The position numbers were made by a program, and so were the translations under genes. 6,171 bases of DNA, taken from assembly GCA_035277545.1 (NCBI GenBank), contig DATEKI010000143.1, forward strand, positions 1-6,171, in the 5' to 3' direction. The notes under the pieces are model-generated. The model searched no databases. It was not told the DNA's origin and worked only from the letters and a program-made list of their open reading frames with translations. Shown piece after piece: positions 5,731-6,171 of this stretch (positions within the stretch are counted from its first letter, which is position 1; every line of letters starts with the position of its first letter). The DNA comes from 66-474 sp035277545. GTDB taxonomy: Bacteria; Pseudomonadota; Gammaproteobacteria; Xanthomonadales; Rhodanobacteraceae.

Positions 5731-6171
5731 ATGTCCGAGCATTCCATCCACGCGCGCGCGCACCGCGGCGCGGCCTTGTCCCGTACCGCGCTGGCGATCG
5801 CGATCGCGGCACTCGGCACCGCGGCGGTTGCGCGCGACACGCGTCCCGCAGCGCCCGATTTCTCCCACGCACCCGCCGCCACCCAGGCGATGCTGGCGAA
5901 GGCGAAGCCGGTGGTGGAGAAACACGCGATGGTGGTCTCGGACCAGCACTACGCCACCGAAGCCGGCGTGCAGATCCTGAAGGAAGGCGGCAACGCGATC
6001 GATGCGGCAGTCGCGGTCGGTTACGCGCTGGCGGTGACGCAACCGTGTTGCGGCAACATCGGCGGCGGCGGCTTCATGACCATCCATCTCGCCAACGGCC
6101 AGAACCTGTTCCTGAACTTCCGCGAGAAGGCGCCGCTGAAGGCAACCCCGAACATGTTCCTCGATGACCAT
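5731..6171 (+). CDS. ggt: Gamma-glutamyltransferase, N-terminal part (runs off the right edge)
   Basis: This gene encodes a periplasmic Ntn-hydrolase that cleaves or transfers gamma-glutamyl groups. The 147 visible residues are about the first quarter of a protein that is normally 550-600 residues, so the autocleavage threonine is not visible. A signal peptide covers about residues 1-35 (basic HARAHRG, hydrophobic ALSRTALAIAIAALGTAAVA, cleavage near ARD). Family signatures follow: MVVSDQHYATEAGVQIL (67-83), GGNAIDAAVAVGYAL (86-100), CCGNIGGGGFM (106-116) and FREKAP (130-135). Arg131 corresponds to the arginine that holds the glutamyl carboxylate in the E. coli enzyme. AGGTGA (5720-5725), 5 bases before the ATG, supports the start. 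It has its own promoter element (copy C). In this setting it could release D- or L-glutamate from gamma-linked peptides for the dgcNA pathway; glutathione use is the ordinary alternative. Confidence 0.95.
   Translation, partial: MSEHSIHARAHRGAALSRTALAIAIAALGTAAVARDTRPAAPDFSHAPAATQAMLAKAKPVVEKHAMVVSDQHYATEAGVQILKEGGNAIDAAVAVGYALAVTQPCCGNIGGGGFMTIHLANGQNLFLNFREKAPLKATPNMFLDDH

Noticed and set aside
5619..6167. A plus-strand open frame overlapping ggt in another frame.
   Set aside because: The ggt frame from 5731 has a ribosome site, a signal peptide and unmistakable family motifs; the overlapping frame is arginine-rich and unrecognisable.

Overview
The window is GC-rich, densely coding bacterial DNA. 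Its gene types, and the palindromic intergenic repeats, suggest a gammaproteobacterium of the Xanthomonadales (Lysobacterales), for example Rhodanobacteraceae or Lysobacter relatives. That placement is an inference from style, not from a marker gene. No rRNA, tRNA, CRISPR array or insertion sequence is visible.

Layout, left to right. The 5' part of a TonB-dependent outer-membrane receptor gene runs leftward off the edge (1-896, minus). A LysR-family regulator (1072-1974, minus) lies upstream of it on the same strand. Divergent from the regulator, after about 110 bp, is an exported S58-family (DmpA/BapA-like) peptidase (2085-3251, plus). A two-gene overlapping operon follows: dgcN (DUF1611 family, D-glutamate N-acetyltransferase, 3402-4445) and dgcA (enolase-superfamily racemase/dipeptide epimerase, 4430-5413). 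A 317-bp gap (5414-5730) is filled with hairpins and a nested palindromic repeat. The 5' part of a gamma-glutamyltransferase gene (5731 onward, plus) then runs off the right edge.

Read together, the genes look like a scavenging and catabolic locus for D-glutamate-containing or gamma-glutamyl peptides. The receptor would import material across the outer membrane. The S58 peptidase and gamma-glutamyltransferase would trim it in the periplasm. DgcN would acetylate D-Glu, and DgcA would convert N-acetyl-D-Glu to N-acetyl-L-Glu. The neighbouring LysR protein is a candidate DgcR-like regulator. The deacetylase needed to finish the route is not in the window.

The most striking non-coding observation is a gap-free 39-bp element, 26 positions identical in all three copies. 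It lies once in front of each of three transcription units: the receptor (1006-1046, minus), dgcNA (3288-3328, plus) and ggt (5639-5679, plus). Each copy is oriented toward its gene and ends in a -35-like TTGGCA/TTGGTG. This looks like a shared activator site plus promoter, which would tie the three units into one regulon.
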